A DNA stretch of 5,490 bases from Actinomycetes bacterium (GTDB lineage Bacteria; Actinomycetota; Aquicultoria; CAJVYJ01; JAUVQD01): NCBI GenBank assembly GCA_030666075.1, contig DAOUYN010000079.1, positions 1 through 5,490 on the forward strand, in the 5' to 3' direction. Below are positions 5,368-5,490 of the stretch, piece after piece. The translations under genes were made by a program, and so were the position numbers. Each line of letters starts with the position of its first letter. Positions within the stretch are counted from its first letter, which is position 1. The notes under the pieces are model-generated. The model saw only the letters and a list, made by a program, of their open reading frames with translations. It ran no database searches and was not told where the DNA came from.

Positions 5368-5445
5368 ATGAAAGAACAAGCCGGACGCGGTGCCGGCGCC
5401 GGTGTCTTTTGGGCCGTCGTCGCCATCTCGGCCCTCATCCCTTAG
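5368..5445 (+). CDS. Possible 25-aa small membrane peptide (hypothetical)
   Basis: This ORF runs from ATG 5368 to TAG 5443-5445. The first seven residues are polar and mostly charged (M-K-E-Q-A-G-R). They are followed by a glycine/alanine-rich stretch and a hydrophobic run (about residues 9-25, containing V-F-W-A-V-V-A-I) long enough for a short membrane helix. No Shine-Dalgarno is present, but a perfect TATAAT ends 8 nt before the ATG, so leaderless expression is possible. It lies divergent to the O-antigen ligase-like gene, outside that gene's preferred start. I do not recognise it. ORFs this short arise by chance, so only the promoter placement and the membrane-like composition support it. 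Confidence 0.27.
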   Translation: MKEQAGRGAGAGVFWAVVAISALIP

Positions 5446-5490
5446 CCCATAGTCCCACGCTTTTCGGTCCCTTCACGACTCCAAAAGCAG

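Noticed and set aside
5353..5379. Minus-strand TTGTTC, 15 nt, TATACA as promoter of the O-antigen ligase-like gene
   Set aside because: Its position would suit the start at 5327, but the boxes match only 3 and 4 of 6 bases and the spacer is short. The same bases give a better plus-strand TATAAT, so I do not list it as a feature.
5393..5402. Perfect palindrome CCGGCGCCGG followed by TGTCTTTT
   Set aside because: A self-complementary GC-rich 10-mer is common in this DNA. As a hairpin it leaves a very short stem, and the T-run is weak, so neither operator nor terminator is supported.
5328..5438. N-terminal extension of the O-antigen ligase-like protein to ATG 5438 or 5369
   Set aside because: The extra residues are alanine/proline-rich and unlike the family, there is no Shine-Dalgarno for either ATG, and the region contains promoter-like sequence. 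ATG 5327 or GTG 5324 has AAGGTGA just upstream.
5473..5490. Minus-strand codons ending in TGA at the right edge as the tail of another gene
   Set aside because: Only five sense codons are visible before the stop, too few to separate a gene end from chance. I see nothing else supportable in 5446-5490.
1..5490. CRISPR arrays, tRNA or rRNA genes, insertion sequences
   Set aside because: No regular DNA repeats with spacers, no tRNA-like cloverleaf or rRNA sequence, and no transposase motifs or terminal inverted repeats were seen. The regular signals present are heme motifs and TPR helices at the protein level.

Overview
The window is a bacterial fragment dominated by membrane-attached multiheme c-type cytochromes. 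Three adjacent cytochrome genes carry 34 complete heme-binding motifs, plus one cut by the left edge. The DNA is fairly GC-rich, genes are tightly packed (a TGATG stop/start overlap and a 16-bp convergent overlap), and two good TATAAT boxes sit only 8-9 nt before an ATG. This points to a respiratory, probably anaerobic or metal/nitrogen-cycling, environmental bacterium. The leaderless-looking starts would suit an actinobacterial- or Chloroflexota-like lineage, but no sequence here fixes the taxonomy and that placement is a guess.

Layout. From the left edge to 1619 (minus strand) lies a large cytochrome that is open at its C-terminus. It has two N-terminal membrane segments, a NapC/NrfH-like first di-heme module, and a long chain of further hemes ending in a repeated paired-heme unit. 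An 80-bp divergent intergenic region (1620-1699) holds a promoter for each direction. On the plus strand a 12-heme membrane-anchored cytochrome (1700-2656) overlaps by one base an 8-heme NapC/NrfH-like cytochrome (2656-3351). The two plus-strand proteins are clear paralogues over their central four to six hemes. Converging on them from the right is a minus-strand integral membrane protein of the O-antigen ligase/polymerase (Wzy/WaaL-like) superfamily with a C-terminal TPR domain (3336-5327). Beyond its start is a short region with a perfect TATAAT box and a possible 25-codon membrane-peptide ORF on the plus strand (5368-5445).

How they may work together (inference). The NapC/NrfH-type membrane heads would take electrons from the quinol pool. 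The long heme chains outside the membrane would pass them to a periplasmic or extracellular acceptor. The divergent arrangement and shared heme-repeat units suggest that the three cytochromes form one electron conduit. The terminal acceptor cannot be identified from the window. The O-antigen ligase-like gene is probably a separate surface-polysaccharide function that happens to abut the cluster.
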